64,000 bases of DNA, taken from NCBI GenBank assembly GCA_022829145.1, contig CM040752.1, positions 29,543,586-29,607,585 on the forward strand. Direction: 5' to 3'. This document shows positions 13,395 through 27,997 of this stretch, piece by piece. Numbering within the stretch: position 1 is the first letter of the stretch; every line of letters starts with the position of its first letter. The notes below the pieces were generated by a model. That model made no database searches, was not told where the DNA came from, and was given only the letters and a program-made list of their open reading frames with translations. The position numbers and the translations under genes are program-made. This DNA comes from Albula goreensis. Taxonomy: Eukaryota > Chordata > Actinopteri > Albuliformes > Albulidae.

Positions 13395-14160
13395 ATGTAC
13401 ATCTGTGTATGCATGTCCAGTATCTGAACCACATTCAAAACCATGTCCAAATGGAGAAAGTTTGGGGTTGTAGTGAATCCTCCCAAAAGAGGCATTCCTG
13501 CCAAAATTTCTCCCAGAGCAAGCGATAAAACCATCCAGGATAAAGTCACAAAGAACCACAGAAAGACAACCAGGGATCTCAAGCCCTTCTTGTCTCAGCC
13601 AAGACCATTGTTCATAACTCCAACATTAGAAAGACACGGGGAAAAATAGGATTCATGGCACAGTAGCTGGGCGGAAATCACTGCTCAAAATGCTGGCCCC
13701 AAGTTTGCCAAAAAAGAATGTGGATGATCTGCAAGAGTTCTGGAACAATGTTCTATTGACAGATGAGTGAGAAATAGAACTTTTTGGGCAACATTGCCTT
13801 TGTTAAAACATTCCATTCCAAAATAAGAAAGTCGCATCAACAGTCAGTGAACTGCAAAGGAAAATTTTGGGTCATCCATCCATAGACTGAGGTGCAGTTG
13901 GATTATGCAGCAAGACAATGATCGGGGACACAAAATAAAAATACATTTAAATTTATGAAATTGCCTGGTGAATGTACAGAAATAAATGCCATTGAGATGT
14001 TGTGACATGGGCTGAGACAAGCTGTTCATTCCCAAAAACCAAAAATGTTTGTCAGTAGAGGTAGTTCTGTGTGGAGGAGTGGGCACAAAGTCCTGCACAG
14101 CACTGTGATACACCGACCAATAACTACAGGAAGTGTTTGATTGCATGTATTTCTTCTAAA
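13395..14160 (+). pseudogene. Tc1/mariner-type transposase relic
   Basis: Decayed pieces of a Tc1-family transposase lie in order on the plus strand. 13443-13640 reads as the N-terminal DNA-binding part (AKISPRASDKTIQDKVTKN, compare the Tc1 signature around KISPR...V.KNPR.T). About 13713-13790 reads NVDDLQEFWNNVLLTDE, then an in-frame stop and ELFG, matching the first catalytic Asp region. About 13905-13940 reads QQDND, matching the second Asp region. The frames are shifted and interrupted, so the copy is dead. I did not find clear terminal inverted repeats. Confidence 0.7.
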
Positions 14161-17100
14161 TATTCAATAACAAGTTATAGAGTTAAGGGGGCGCATTGGC
14201 TGTTTCATAACAAGACAAATCATGAATCAACATGTTCCAACAATTTCATCTTACTTGTTCCCTTAGGTTATATTAACTTTTGGTTGAACATTAATATCCA
14301 TTGCAAAAATATGTTAAAATTCAGACATTCTGACTTTTTCACAGTGCTGTATTTCCTTATTTCCCGTTTGTTTGTTTCTTTAATTAGCCTTATCGAACTC
14401 TGTATCAAAGTTATTTTTTTCATATTGAATGATGTCTTAAATTGTTTGTATGGATCAATAATTATAATTAATAAAAATGATAAATGAAAGTTTGCACCAT
14501 TTGGATTTAACAAGGACCATGGGAGATACAAGGTTAACAGCAGCTGATGAAAGAACAGCGTAATATTTCGGGTGCTGTCCATTTTTCTGAATCTGTGCCT
14601 GCTTTGAGTGTTGGAGATCGAAATGCATCATGATTTTTATTGATTTTCCAAACATCGCAATGATCTTATAAGCTTTCATAAATTTATATCCCAAATGAAC
14701 TTTCATGAATTTATATCACAACAGTGTTTTTTAATCTCACTTCAGCATGATGATACACAATCTTGGCAGACAAGCCGGGGCATGTACACAGCTGAAGAGC
14801 AGCACAAAAACAGGAAATTACAGATGTTTATCACTTCAGTCCCCATGCATTCTCTTTGCATCCACTTCCTTGCTTGTGTTCACAAATCCTAAACTCCTTT
14901 TCATTCCCTGTGGATCAGCCTGTGGAATAGGTTTTACAGAAATACTATCTGGGGCTTGGGGATTGAATCACACACAGGATGCAGTTGCATTTATGTCCTC
15001 AAAATTGCACTTAATTTCAATTTCTGAACTAGACATCCATATATCCTCGTGGGTTGCAGATGAAAGTGGGAAGCATTGCAATCACACTGTAGAGAGGCAA
15101 AAAAAAAAAGAAATAAGCAATTGCATGTTGCATTGAAAATGAGATGAGTAAATGACAATCTGATCCAATTTCAAGACAGGCCATCTATATGGAGAGGAAG
15201 ACCCTTGCATTCTGCATGCTGTTTTTTTAACTAATTCAATTGTATAATCCAGTGAATTAGGTCATGTGCGAGCTCAGAGCAGAGAGACAGCCTGCCTGCT
15301 GAGGGGGAGTCTTACGTGGTGCAGAAACCCAAGTTAGCTTGGAACACAGATTAATGAAATCTCAGAAGACTGCCTTTGAATAGAAATGCAACCAAATTGC
15401 AATCAGTCAGAGAAAGCGCAGCTGTCAGGGCTGCAGCGGCGAAGGCATTTGTGGGTTGATCGCTCCGCCACCGTCTCTACACAAAGCAACGAGCTGGAGA
15501 AGCAGGATGTCGCCACACCAAAAAGCATTTAGCCAGCGAACAGCTGTGCTTGCAAGGGAAGTGGGAATGTTACACTGTCGTAACCTCCTGTTACACTGTT
15601 ACTGCCTCTAGGAGTGTTACTTATGCTTTTCTGTAGAACTGCCACCATCATTTAACCCTTTTAAGCCACTTAGAGCACATTTGAAGGTTGTCTTAGATAA
15701 ATGCATTTGATAAATGAATATAACACAAATGTAAAAGTGTACCCTAAAATAACTAAAATGATTAAGATAAGCTAGTTTGGTACATTACATCATTACATTA
15801 CATTACATTACAGATTGAAGTGCTGGTTGTATGAGAAACCCAACTATAACTTGAGTGAAACATAAAATAAAGCAGACAATATTTTGACTTTATCACAAAT
15901 GTCATGGAGAGCTCAAGGATATTTGGTCCAATATTGACACCCTGCAATAAACAACAATAAGGTCAAACACTTTTCTCTTCACTCTGGTGGAGAGTTATTG
16001 CTAGGATAACAATTATTTATATGCTACATATAGTATAAGCTATATATTCTTTCTTTCTTAATCTACATTTGTAAGAAAGTATATAATAATAAGAGTGTGT
16101 ATTCTTCTTCCTTTCTCGCTTTCTGGTTCTCTTTTAGTTGCACGCAATCTCTCATTACAATCTCTCTCATTATATCTGAAATGTATTTCTTTAAAGTGCA
16201 GAGGCAGATAACAGGCTTGGCATTTCCGCTCAGTCTTCAAGCAGCTCTGGCTGAACAGAAAGTCCAAAGAACTACTAAAGCCATGTGGTGCGTCCACGTC
16301 TGAAGTTTAGTGCAGACTTGCTGACCTTTCATTCAGCAGGAACAGGTGGGTCTTTAAGAGGCTCTGGAAAAGGATCATGGACTGAGCATACTTGATGTAG
16401 ACCCTTCAATCAGAAGGGTCCAAGACCAGGCCCATAGTCTAAGAGTGCCTACTCCATCTATACAAGCTCCATATTTCTTCACTTCTACAACTAATAATCT
16501 TCTATAACTTCTATAACTAATGGTTGTTTTTGTTTTGTTTTGTTGAGCAGATATCAGAATTTGCAAGCTTTTGTCATTTAAATTCATCCCAATATGTCAT
16601 ATTGGGGGGAGAACTCTCATAGACCAGCATAACATGCAACTGCTTACTTGTTCAAATTAACACACTGTACAGGTGTCTTTTGTAATTATATTTTAGGAAT
16701 CAACAATATTTTTCTATTACTATAACAAACCCCATCTCTTAATATCACTTGCCCAAGATCTGTGTGCTTTATGAATCGTATGAATATCATAAACCACAAT
16801 AAATCAATATTGGCTGCAGAGATATCTACATGTGTGAATGTAACATTGTATGTGTTACTTCGTGTGCAAAACCTTTAATAAAGAGTATTCATGTGTATGA
16901 ATAATGTGTGTGAGCAAACATGTTTCTGGCTTTGTCCTCTTGTTAAATTCCTCAATTCTATTTCAATCAATTTCACCATGAAATGATATATGTGTACTGC
17001 TGCCAATGCCAGTCTGTGGCATAAAGCATAAAGTCTGTGGGTTTATAGTTTTGTCCTTCTGTTGCTATGCTTTCCTCTGCCAATGTGTCCTTATGTTTGT

Positions 17101-17880
17101 CTATTGTGTATCTGTGTGTCATAAAGCCACTCAAGTCGTGTTCTCAATGACAGCGATGGCAGAGGGAGCTGTTTGTTTCATTGGTTAATTCTATGATACT
17201 ATAGGAGCCTTTCTTTTTGCGCTTCAGTCCACTGTTCCACGCTGCTTGTTTAATGCGGCTTAGTGCATGGGTATATTGTTCATTCGGTCGTAGCGGATGC
17301 TCCATTTGAGAACTATAATTTACCTGCTGTATTTTATCTGTTTGTTCTCTTTTATTGCATTGCAATATATCTATGATTGCGGGCTTTGGGAAACATGTTG
17401 CTAAACTACCATGCTGAAGTCCTTTCTGAATATTGGACCCTTCTCTTCCCCTCTCCCATCCTTTCTCTCAGATCTCTGTCATTCACTTTCTCATGATGGA
17501 CGATGCTGAGGGCTGTTTCTCCGTTGGTGCGATAAGGTACTCTACACCTACACTTGAACTTGTCCTCATCTCGGTCAGGATAATCTTTACCAATCTCTAT
17601 CATGTAGGAGTGCATGAGTTTGGTTTTCCTTCCTATCCAATCCTTTCATATCTCAAGGAGTTGATTAGTTTTTATAGACTCTGCACACAGTTCATGCAGA
17701 TCTATTCTGCACTCAAGTAACCATCCTTACAGAAAACTAATACATTTTCAAATATGAAGTATAAACCCTAAGGAATATATTTTACATCCATCCATCCACT
17801 TTCACTTCCATTTTATCCTTTACAGGACTGCAATGAGCAAGATCCACTCCATCAGACACAGAGGGCAAGGAGGGAATATA
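14161..17880. other. Intergenic stretch with minor repeats
   Basis: No supported exon. Contents: a SINE-tail-like segment near 15655-15712, a short ATTAC run near 15786-15812, and a minus-strand open frame at 17406-17615 with a charged, Cys-containing translation that I do not recognise (see findings). The remainder is AT-rich unique sequence. Confidence 0.45.
15655..15715 (+). repeat. SINE/LINE 3'-tail fragment
   Basis: The text ending in TTAGATAAATGCATTTGATAAATGA resembles the widely shared fish SINE tail, in which a GGATAAG...TCTGCTAAATGA segment precedes the 3' end. It is short and degenerate, and the assignment rests on memory of the tail pattern. Confidence 0.35.
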
Positions 17881-17887
17881 CACTGCC

Positions 17888-18152
17888 ACAAACACATTTA
17901 CACACATACACACACACACACACACACGCACACGTGCGCATACACACACACATACACACACACACGCACACGTGCGCATACACACACACATACACACACA
18001 CACACACACACATGCACACACGCACGCATACACACACAAACACACACACACCTGCACACACACACACATTCATTCATGCACACACAAACGTACTCGTATT
18101 CACACATGTATGTGTGCGCACTTACACTCACACACACACAGACACACACACC
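17888..18152. repeat. Compound (CA)n microsatellite
   Basis: About 260 bp are dominated by CA dinucleotides with CG, TG and CATA interruptions. A repeated internal block (CACGTGCGCATACACACACA) appears at about 17931 and again near 17969. Long open frames on both strands here are artefacts of the dinucleotide repeat. Confidence 0.95.
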
Positions 18153-18160
18153 AACATTTA

Positions 18161-20870
18161 AATTTTTGGGAGTGTGGGATGATATTGTTATGTATGCGTG
18201 TATGTATAAGTAAATATGTACATTTTACTGTTACAGTACATGTGAAAAATATAATATATTTAAATTTTTAATAGGAGTTTATATAGTTAAAATATTTATA
18301 TATTTTATATGAAATGCATAAATAATTGAAATGCGTAAATATTTTCCAGTATAACAATCAGGCAAAATATATCTATTTACTGAATGTATGATGGTTTTTA
18401 AAAGATTTTTTAAATTCAATATATATATAATATTCATAATACAATTGACATATAATGATGTAATTCATTGGCGTGTGTTTCAGTTTCATAAACATGGGTG
18501 TTCATGAAATCCTGAGCACAAGCAGTCAAGGCATGCTTTATCAACATGAGTAATGAAAGTTCAGCAATATCAAACCTCAATTTCCGTGGTGTGCATCTGT
18601 GCAATCGACAGAACATTTCCAAATGATGAATAAACTCAGCAAATTCAGATACACGGCAGTAGGATGTAATGTGGCCTTTCCAGGCGGTGGTAAAGTTATC
18701 CTTGCTGTGTAATTTCCACTTGCTTGCCGAGAGGGGAAAAAAACGATTCCTCAAGAGAGCCACATCTGGTGAGGGAAGTGTTTTTATCACAAGTTTAACC
18801 AACCAGTGACATCTAGTGGATAAACCAGGGTGGTCTGCTCTGCACTGGAATGTCTTGAATGAATCTGATGCTGTCACACTGGGACTCTTGGAAAAAAAAA
18901 TTAAAATAGAGCAGCAATTTCACAACTAAAGTTGAGGAAAAACTGCATAAGTTGGCAAAGCTGCAAAAACACCATTCTATGCAAGAATCGTGTCTGTGTT
19001 GATTTCGCAGTGTCCTTGATTTCTCTACAATGCTAAAAACAATGTGTATTTTCAACTGCAAAATGCTACAGAAAGCAAGTGGTTTTATAAGATTTGCATA
19101 GATTATTAATATGTGAACCTGAACAATATTAGGACTCATAGCTGATACTGTTTGTCTGTGAAACTGCTTGATGTGCACTTACATCCCACTCAACATCATG
19201 TAGCTCAGTTCATTTTTATAATTCTGGGTAGCAGATTAAGTGTGATTTTTTAAACATTTGGTATGATTCAGCCATGGACCTCACCCATTAACATCCTGTT
19301 TCAGTACAGACACTCTAACCTCCATTTTCGTGAAGGTTGATGAGTATGGAAGAGTACTACAAGTGTAGCTGTTACAAAAGAAGAAGCAGGGCCAACCAAG
19401 TGGCTCAGTGAGCAAGAGTTTGCTCTAAGCATCACTAATTCATGTCCCGTCTATGTCATTAGCTCTCTATGACCAGAGGGGCTGCGAGAGCAGGAAACAT
19501 TTGGCTTCGTCCCTCTGGGGTGAGGTGGACTCAAGTCAACCAGGGTTCCTCAGAATTCATTTCCGCTGCCCTTGCTACTTATCATCACCCAACAGTTTAT
19601 ATTTCTCATCAACAAGAAGCATACCTTTCCCTGGATCATGTGACCCTTATGGCCTGAAGGGAAGAAAATAGTCACTGATCTGTGTGAGAGGTGAATAACT
19701 TAGCAACTGCACCCCTCCCAGTGTACTCCCTCCACTCCGAGCAGGGATAACAAATGTTGTATAACAGGAAGAATAAAGGAGCAAAACCTACAAGCAAGCA
19801 TCTCTTATATTTCTGAGGAAACCACTATAAACATAAACAGCAATGAGGGGCTTCGTTAATGGTGCAAACCTTTCCAAAAAAAGGACATGGTTTATAGAAA
19901 CGGATGCAGCAATACCTGCATCAGATTAAAGAAATCTGCAGGGCTCTGTTATTCATTATTTTATCTGAAATGATTCTCTTCATGTCATACAATCACAGAG
20001 AAAACCATGAAGACATGTTGAATCTACCGTTCCCCTCTTATTACACATACTCTCACTCAGTGGCAAGGCAGAACAGGACTGTAATACAGCATAGCGCCTC
20101 TTATACCATGGAAATCTAACATTTCCCTTCTGTAAGGACTGGTAAAGTGCCACACTACTGGCAGTTTTATTCTAAACTCTTAAGAGTTGAGAGTTGAAAG
20201 TAAGAATTGATTTCAGTCTTGTTGAAGAAAATAATATCAAATTACACTAAATAATATCATTATATTCAGATACACAGGGAGCAGTAGTGTGCTTCTAAAA
20301 GTCCAACATTCATGGAGTCGAGATCATGTACAGCAAAGTAATGTTGTTAACATATCCGAAATGACAAACTGCAAGCAAATGGATACAGTGAGGACCTTTC
20401 TGGACCATAGGACTTTACATTTGATGTAATTATTCAGGGCTAATGACTGTATAAAGATCTCAAGGACAAAGCCATCCAAATGGATGGAGTCAATATTCGT
20501 TAAGCTCAGTGACTGTTTTGCACCAAAGAGCACTCTTATATGCTTACATCTAATGAAAGGAAATTGAGTCGGTCTAAGTCTTAATCATGTTCAAGCCTGC
20601 AAACAGTCAAATAAATGGGTCATTTGAGAGGCAGAAAAAATACAATGGCCAAGCTCTCACACAGGAAACATACAGAATGGAAAAAATGGAGTCAATGAAG
20701 ACCCAGACATTGTGGAGTTCTGTGAAAAGAAGCCTTGATGTAGTTGTTATATAACCTGATAGATTAATTCAATGCAATTACCAGAAAAGGTTTAAAGAAC
20801 ATTGTGCTCAGTATGATCCACTCCTAAAATAAAATATCCCCCACTGGTTATTATAATCATTTCCTACTGT
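18161..20870. other. Intergenic stretch without a supported gene
   Basis: AT-rich sequence. A 147-codon minus-strand open frame (18434-18877) has no recognisable motif or splice context, and I treat it as chance. A SINE-like element lies at about 19391-19680. Confidence 0.4.
19391..19680 (+). repeat. Degenerate tRNA-derived SINE-like element
   Basis: It begins with a box-A-like TGGCTCAGTGAGCAAGAG near 19401 and continues with a box-B-like TTCATGTCCCG near 19438, the spacing expected of a tRNA-derived pol III promoter. The body is not recognisable to a named family. Confidence 0.35.
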
Positions 20871-20958
20871 ATATTATATTATATTATATTATATTATATT
20901 ATATTATATTATATTATATTATATTATATTATATTATATTATATTATATTATATTATA
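20871..20958. repeat. (ATATT)n microsatellite
   Basis: About 17 nearly perfect copies of the pentanucleotide ATATT. Confidence 0.95.
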
Positions 20959-20989
20959 CTTACCCATTTGATAGCATGCCATATAGCTT

Positions 20990-21480
20990 TTCTCCTGCAA
21001 GAGCAAAAATAAGTCACAAACAAACATTGATAGGCCGAGGGCGACATTTATGCTAAAGAATTCCTTTGATCTGATAGAAACGTCTTGTAGTTCTGTTTTA
21101 ATGTAGGACACTAAACTCGCTGTAATCCCTATCTTGACTTAATTAAAGTTAAACCTCTTAAAAGGTCATTTTCTGCACCACTTTATTCTGCTGTCGGCAC
21201 TTCATTCAGAGCTCTGTGCTTCACAGAAAAATGAGATCTTTCCTGAACAGCCTGGTGAGATATGATTCAGTGTTAATTTGTTGATGGCAGATAATTTTCG
21301 CCGTTTCGGAGAGGAAGGGGGAAGGTCACTGTTGGAATCTCACATCTTAAAGGAAAAGCGGGTCCGTTTTTAATTTTTAAGGTTCTGATCTGCACATTGA
21401 AGGTGCAGACACCAGGAAGAGTACCCTCTCCCCTTCCCTCCCCTCCCTGACACACACACAATTTAATTAATTCAAAAGCC
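20990..21480. promoter_or_regulatory. Candidate conserved non-coding element
   Basis: This high-complexity sequence lies between two microsatellites. It holds TTGACTTAATTAAAGTTAAAC, TTTGATCTGATAG and ACACAATTTAATTAATTC, motif types typical of homeodomain and TCF/LEF sites. There is no exon signature. It lies about 1.3 kb upstream of the parapinopsin start, so it could serve that gene or a distant one. This is an inference from composition. Confidence 0.25.
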
Positions 21481-21662
21481 AACAGATGGTTGCTGAAGTG
21501 GAGTCATTCTCATATTAAGGACATGAAGTTGCTTGTTTATGCCTTTCTGCAGCATTTAGCTGGGTTTGTAGGCAACATAGAGGGTTTGATGCCAAGCACA
21601 TAGAGATTTATATTTATTATCAAACAGAGCATTTGGATACACGTCTGTGATTCAGCTTTTCT

Positions 21663-21664
21663 TG

Positions 21665-21712
<48 letters not shown>

Positions 21713-21726
21713 TGTGTGTGTGTGTG

Positions 21727-21809
<83 letters not shown>

Positions 21810-21869
21810 GTGTGTGCGTGTGAGTGCGTGTGTGTGTGTGTGTGTGTGTGCGTGTGCGTGTGTGTGTGT

Positions 21870-21900
<31 letters not shown>

Positions 21901-21901
21901 G
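21663..21901. repeat. Long (GT)n microsatellite
   Basis: About 240 bp of GT dinucleotide with few TTG, TATG and GCG interruptions. It lies about 0.85 kb upstream of the parapinopsin start codon. The long frames called across it are artefacts. Confidence 0.97.
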
Positions 21902-22554
21902 AGGTGGGACTTGGTCTGGGGGTATGCACCTTTCAATATTGGTGAAGTTAGAAACGTAAATGCTTGTTCAGAGGTTTACTGGTGTGCTGCACAGAGAAGT
22001 TCATTACTTTTATCACAGTATAATAATGGATGAAGGAGCACCCCCAGGGGCCTTGCATGTGGTTTAGAGGAGACGCCTCTGAGTTAGTTTCTCTGGCTCA
22101 GCTGAGGATTAATACATTCATCCTCTCCAAATTTAGTAACATCTATAATGTAATATATTACTTCCACCCCCAAGATTTCCCTGAAAGAGAAACAGAGCTG
22201 ACCCTCATGCAATTTTATGTGACCAGCTGTTCACAACACAGACAGCAGTAGCTGAAACTGGAACTTACTCTGCTTATACAAACCACATACACATGCGCAC
22301 GCATGCACACACACACTCACACACACCTTGTTTTCAATTACCAAACATAAAATCACTGGTATGCATTTTAATTAATTCATTTGTCACATGAAAGAGAAGC
22401 TTCCTCCCACTGCCAATATCTCTTCAAAGCACATGCTTCTGACCGTAGATGTACCAATCAGGAAAAGTGCAATCAGATCAATTAGAAAAGTAGGTGGCAG
22501 AATTGTATTCTCCAAAATCCGGATCTAAGGATTTGCTGTACGACTTATGTCACC

Positions 22555-22600
22555 TAATCTCTAAGATGTCACTTAATGTGAAAGCTGCCATAAAAGGAAA
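22555..22600 (+). promoter_or_regulatory. Candidate parapinopsin promoter elements
   Basis: A CATAAAAGG TATA-like box lies at about 22589-22597, roughly 145 bp before the start codon. A TAATCT motif at 22555-22560 fits the OTX/CRX site used by photoreceptor and pineal genes. Positions are seen in the sequence; the function is inferred from the gene downstream. Confidence 0.35.
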
Positions 22601-22739
22601 GTCTTGAGTGGGCATGTCTGGAAGCTTCTGCTCCCTGGGGGAGAGTCTAGGGGATACTGGGGGAACATAGGACCTTTGATTGAGTGCTTGGTCATTCTCT
22701 GTGTTTGTATTTCTGTGTGCCCGTGGTCAACCCAACGTC

Positions 22740-25712
22740 ATGGAGAATGCGACGCTTCCCCAGGAGTCCAAAGACAGCTTGGCCTCTCCGTTTTTCCCAA
22801 ACGAGGACCTGATGCCCAGGATTGGATACACTGTTCTGGCCATCATAATGGCGGTGTTCTCAACGGCCGCCACCGTTCTCAACGTTACCGTTATTGTGGT
22901 GACACTTCGGCACAGACACCTGCGGCAGCCTCTGAACTATGCCCTTGTGAACCTGGCGGTAGCAGACTTGGGAGTGACTCTGACTGGCGGCCTGTTAGCA
23001 GTAGTAACAAACGCTATGGGGTACTTCAGCCTGGGTCGGACCGGGTGCGTAATCGAAGGGTTTGCAGTGGCTTTCTTCGGTGAGTTATTTGGGTTGTTTC
23101 TATATCACACATACAATTATCTAAATCTGCTATTACTAAACTAAAACCACTGATGAGTTGTAAAATCTATAACATAAAAGCATACACGCGCAAATAAAAG
23201 TGAAATGGAGAACAAAGAAGTAAGCAGTTGGTATAATTATATATTATCAACTGCCAGTTTTGTGGCAAGTTTAATAATTTGGACTTTTTAGTCAAAGAAA
23301 TTCTAGCATTTAAATGTTTGAATCCATGAAACCCAGATGTTATTTTATTTTATTATATTTATTTTTTCACAAATAAGTTCCTTTAGATGAAACATTTGTG
23401 AATTTGAGATCCTATAATATATTTTCAAAAATTAAAAATGCATTTCCTTTAATATCATGACATATTTTAGTTTTTTTCCAAGTATCTGGGTCAAAAACTC
23501 TTTCACTCATTAGTGGAATTAGGGGCCAGGAAACCTTCCTATCTACATTATAATTAACATTCAGAGTGAATTACATTTAGAATTGCACTTTGCAAAATTG
23601 GCACAAAACTGGCATGGAAGAAAACGGCCTTTATATGGAATGGGAAACTACTACTTCCACCAATCAGACAAAAGGACTGATTGGAGAAAAGCCGACAGCC
23701 ACGCTGATTTCATTTCATGTATATTTTCATATAATAACACATCTCAATATATTTTAGTATTTTTCATAGGTATACAGGTCAAAAACCATTCACTCACTAG
23801 CTGAGCTGTGGGCTAGGAAGCCTCCCTATCTAAATTATAATTAACATTGTCAGTGATTCACTGTTGTAAATTACATTTACAATAGCACTTGACAAAATCA
23901 GTTCAAGACAGTATTACAGGGCTTTCTTAATTAAGTTCTATCATTCACTGTAAGAAGACATGTACCAAAAAAAAATTAATCCTTATTATGACAAAGCAAC
24001 TTAATATGATGTAACAACTCTCAAGCTATCAGTACTTAAAGCGAATTATATCACTAGGCATACAGTAGCCTGTTGGTTGGACTGAAAGAACAGCCATGTG
24101 AATCTCTTTGCAGGCATTGCAGGTCTGTGCACAGTAGCAGTGATTGCGGTGGACCGCTTTGTGGTGGTCTGCAAGCCGCTGGGCTCCATAATGTTCCAGA
24201 CCAGGCATGCGGTGGCCGGGGTGGCCTTCTCCTGGATCTGGTCCTTCATCTGGAACACCCCGCCTCTGTTTGGCTGGGGTAGCTACCAGCTGGAGGGGGT
24301 AAAGACCTCATGTGCCCCTGACTGGTACAGCAGAGACCCAGGGAACGTGTCCTACATTCTCTGCTATTTCCTCCTGTGTTTTGCCATCCCGTTCGCCATC
24401 ATTGTCATCTCCTACACACGGCTACTGCTGGCACTCCGACATGTAAGATAATTCAGTCCTACCCCTAAAAAAGACTCTCATCTCAACACATCACACCATC
24501 ATAGTTCCATATATGACACATGTGTAGCAAATACAGAAAGGCTTCATATTAATAATCTTTGTTTTTATATTGTGGCTACCTGTCACAAACTGCCTCAAAC
24601 TATATACCATTTAGTTTTATGCAATACAGGCTCGGATTTTTTTTTCTTCAAGGTGGCACGACTCCAAATGTCTGAGGGAGGCACGACTGCTAAGGCTGAG
24701 GTCCAGGTGGCCCGCATGGTGATTGTCATGGTGCTGGCCTTCCTGCTCACTTGGCTGCCCTACGCTGCCTTCGCTCTGGCAGTGATCATCGACCACAAGT
24801 TGCACATCAACCCCATCATAGCTACTGTCCCCATGTACCTGGCCAAGACCAGCACTGTCTTCAACCCCATCATTTACATCTTCATGAACAGGCAGGCAAG
24901 TGGGAGCTTTTATTTTACACCCTATAGCAAGAAACCCCATATACCAGATGTATAAGAGGTACCCACAGTTAGGTCTGTGGCTCTGCCTAGCAGACTATTC
25001 AGGAACACTCCTTGTATCGAGTGACATGCATACAGGCAGCCTGTATTCACTGACAGAGCAATTCTAACAATATGTGATAGATCTGTTGAAGACAATGCCT
25101 AGTGCCGTACGTCATTCATCAAAATGCAACTTGATAATTCCACAGACATTACTCCACCACTCTTTCCCTTCAGCTACAGGTAACAAACCTCCACTGTGGT
25201 TTTTAATGTTACTGGGATTACTACTAACATAGTTTTTCTGTTGCTGTAAGAGCCTATGAGATTCAACTAAATACAAGGAGTTCTGACTCACTGATGAAGT
25301 TAATATTTTCTTAAACATATGAAAGAACTGGGCCTTCCAGTCACTCACTGAAAAAAGCATATGTGTGTGTGTGTTGTGCAGCTGTGTGTTGGAGCTCTAG
25401 CCTTACCATCATGAACTATATTGTTATAAACTATATCTACAAGGGTTGGCTGGGACTTGCTTGAGAAGGACAAGGGTTAAGCCCATGAAAAAAAAAAAAC
25501 ATTTAATTAACCAATTTTTATGCTTCTGGGCATAAAATAATGGGGAAAGTTTAAGGTGTGCCTTATTTTCTGTCTTTGTTTTACAGTTCAGGGATTGTGC
25601 TGTGCCGTTCCTTCTCTGTGGAAGGAATCCATGGGCTTCAGAGGCTGAAGGATCAGAAGCAGAGACCACCGTCTCCACCGTCAGCAAAAGCGCCAAAGTC
25701 TTCCCCGCATAA
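22740..25712 (+). CDS. Parapinopsin (non-visual pineal-type opsin)
   Basis: This is a seven-helix retinal-binding GPCR of pineal-type photoreceptors. Four coding exons are 22740-23079, 24114-24442, 24653-24895 and 25587-25712, giving 345 aa with consistent phases (1, 0, 0). The first in-frame ATG is 22740; an in-frame TGA lies at 22677-22679. Diagnostic residues: retinal-linking Lys288 in MYLAKTSTVF, NPIIY at 294-298, the TM3 disulphide Cys103 paired with Cys180, a Glu106 equivalent to bovine E113, and Glu174 equivalent to E181, the counterion used by parapinopsins. DRF (127-129) replaces the usual DRY or ERY. The tail reads FRDCAVPFLLCGRNPW and then a Ser/Thr-rich segment suited to GRK phosphorylation. 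The match to catfish parapinopsin is close throughout (recalled, not searched). Intron 3 starts with GC instead of GT. Whether this is the UV (PP1) or blue (PP2) paralogue cannot be decided here. Confidence 0.93.
23458..23905 (+). repeat. Diverged direct duplication inside parapinopsin intron 1
   Basis: Two related segments, about 23458-23610 and 23745-23905, share GGTCAAAAAC, TTCACTCA, GGCC/GGCT AGGAA and a TATCTA-ATTATAATTAACATT core. The core is offset by 287 bp (23541 versus 23828). Mismatches and small indels show the duplication is old. No coding content is seen. Confidence 0.7.

Positions 25713-27997
<2,285 letters not shown>

Noticed and set aside
17782..18213. Long frames rich in Cys-Val or Thr-His
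   Set aside because: They are produced by the CA dinucleotide repeat.
18434..18877. 147-codon minus-strand open frame
   Set aside because: The translation shows no recognisable family, the Cys, His and Leu content looks random, and there is no splice or promoter context.
21537..21959. Long His-Thr and Cys-Val frames
   Set aside because: They are produced by the GT dinucleotide repeat.
22604..23083. 159-codon frame over parapinopsin exon 1
   Set aside because: It is out of frame with the opsin; the true frame starts at the ATG at 22740.
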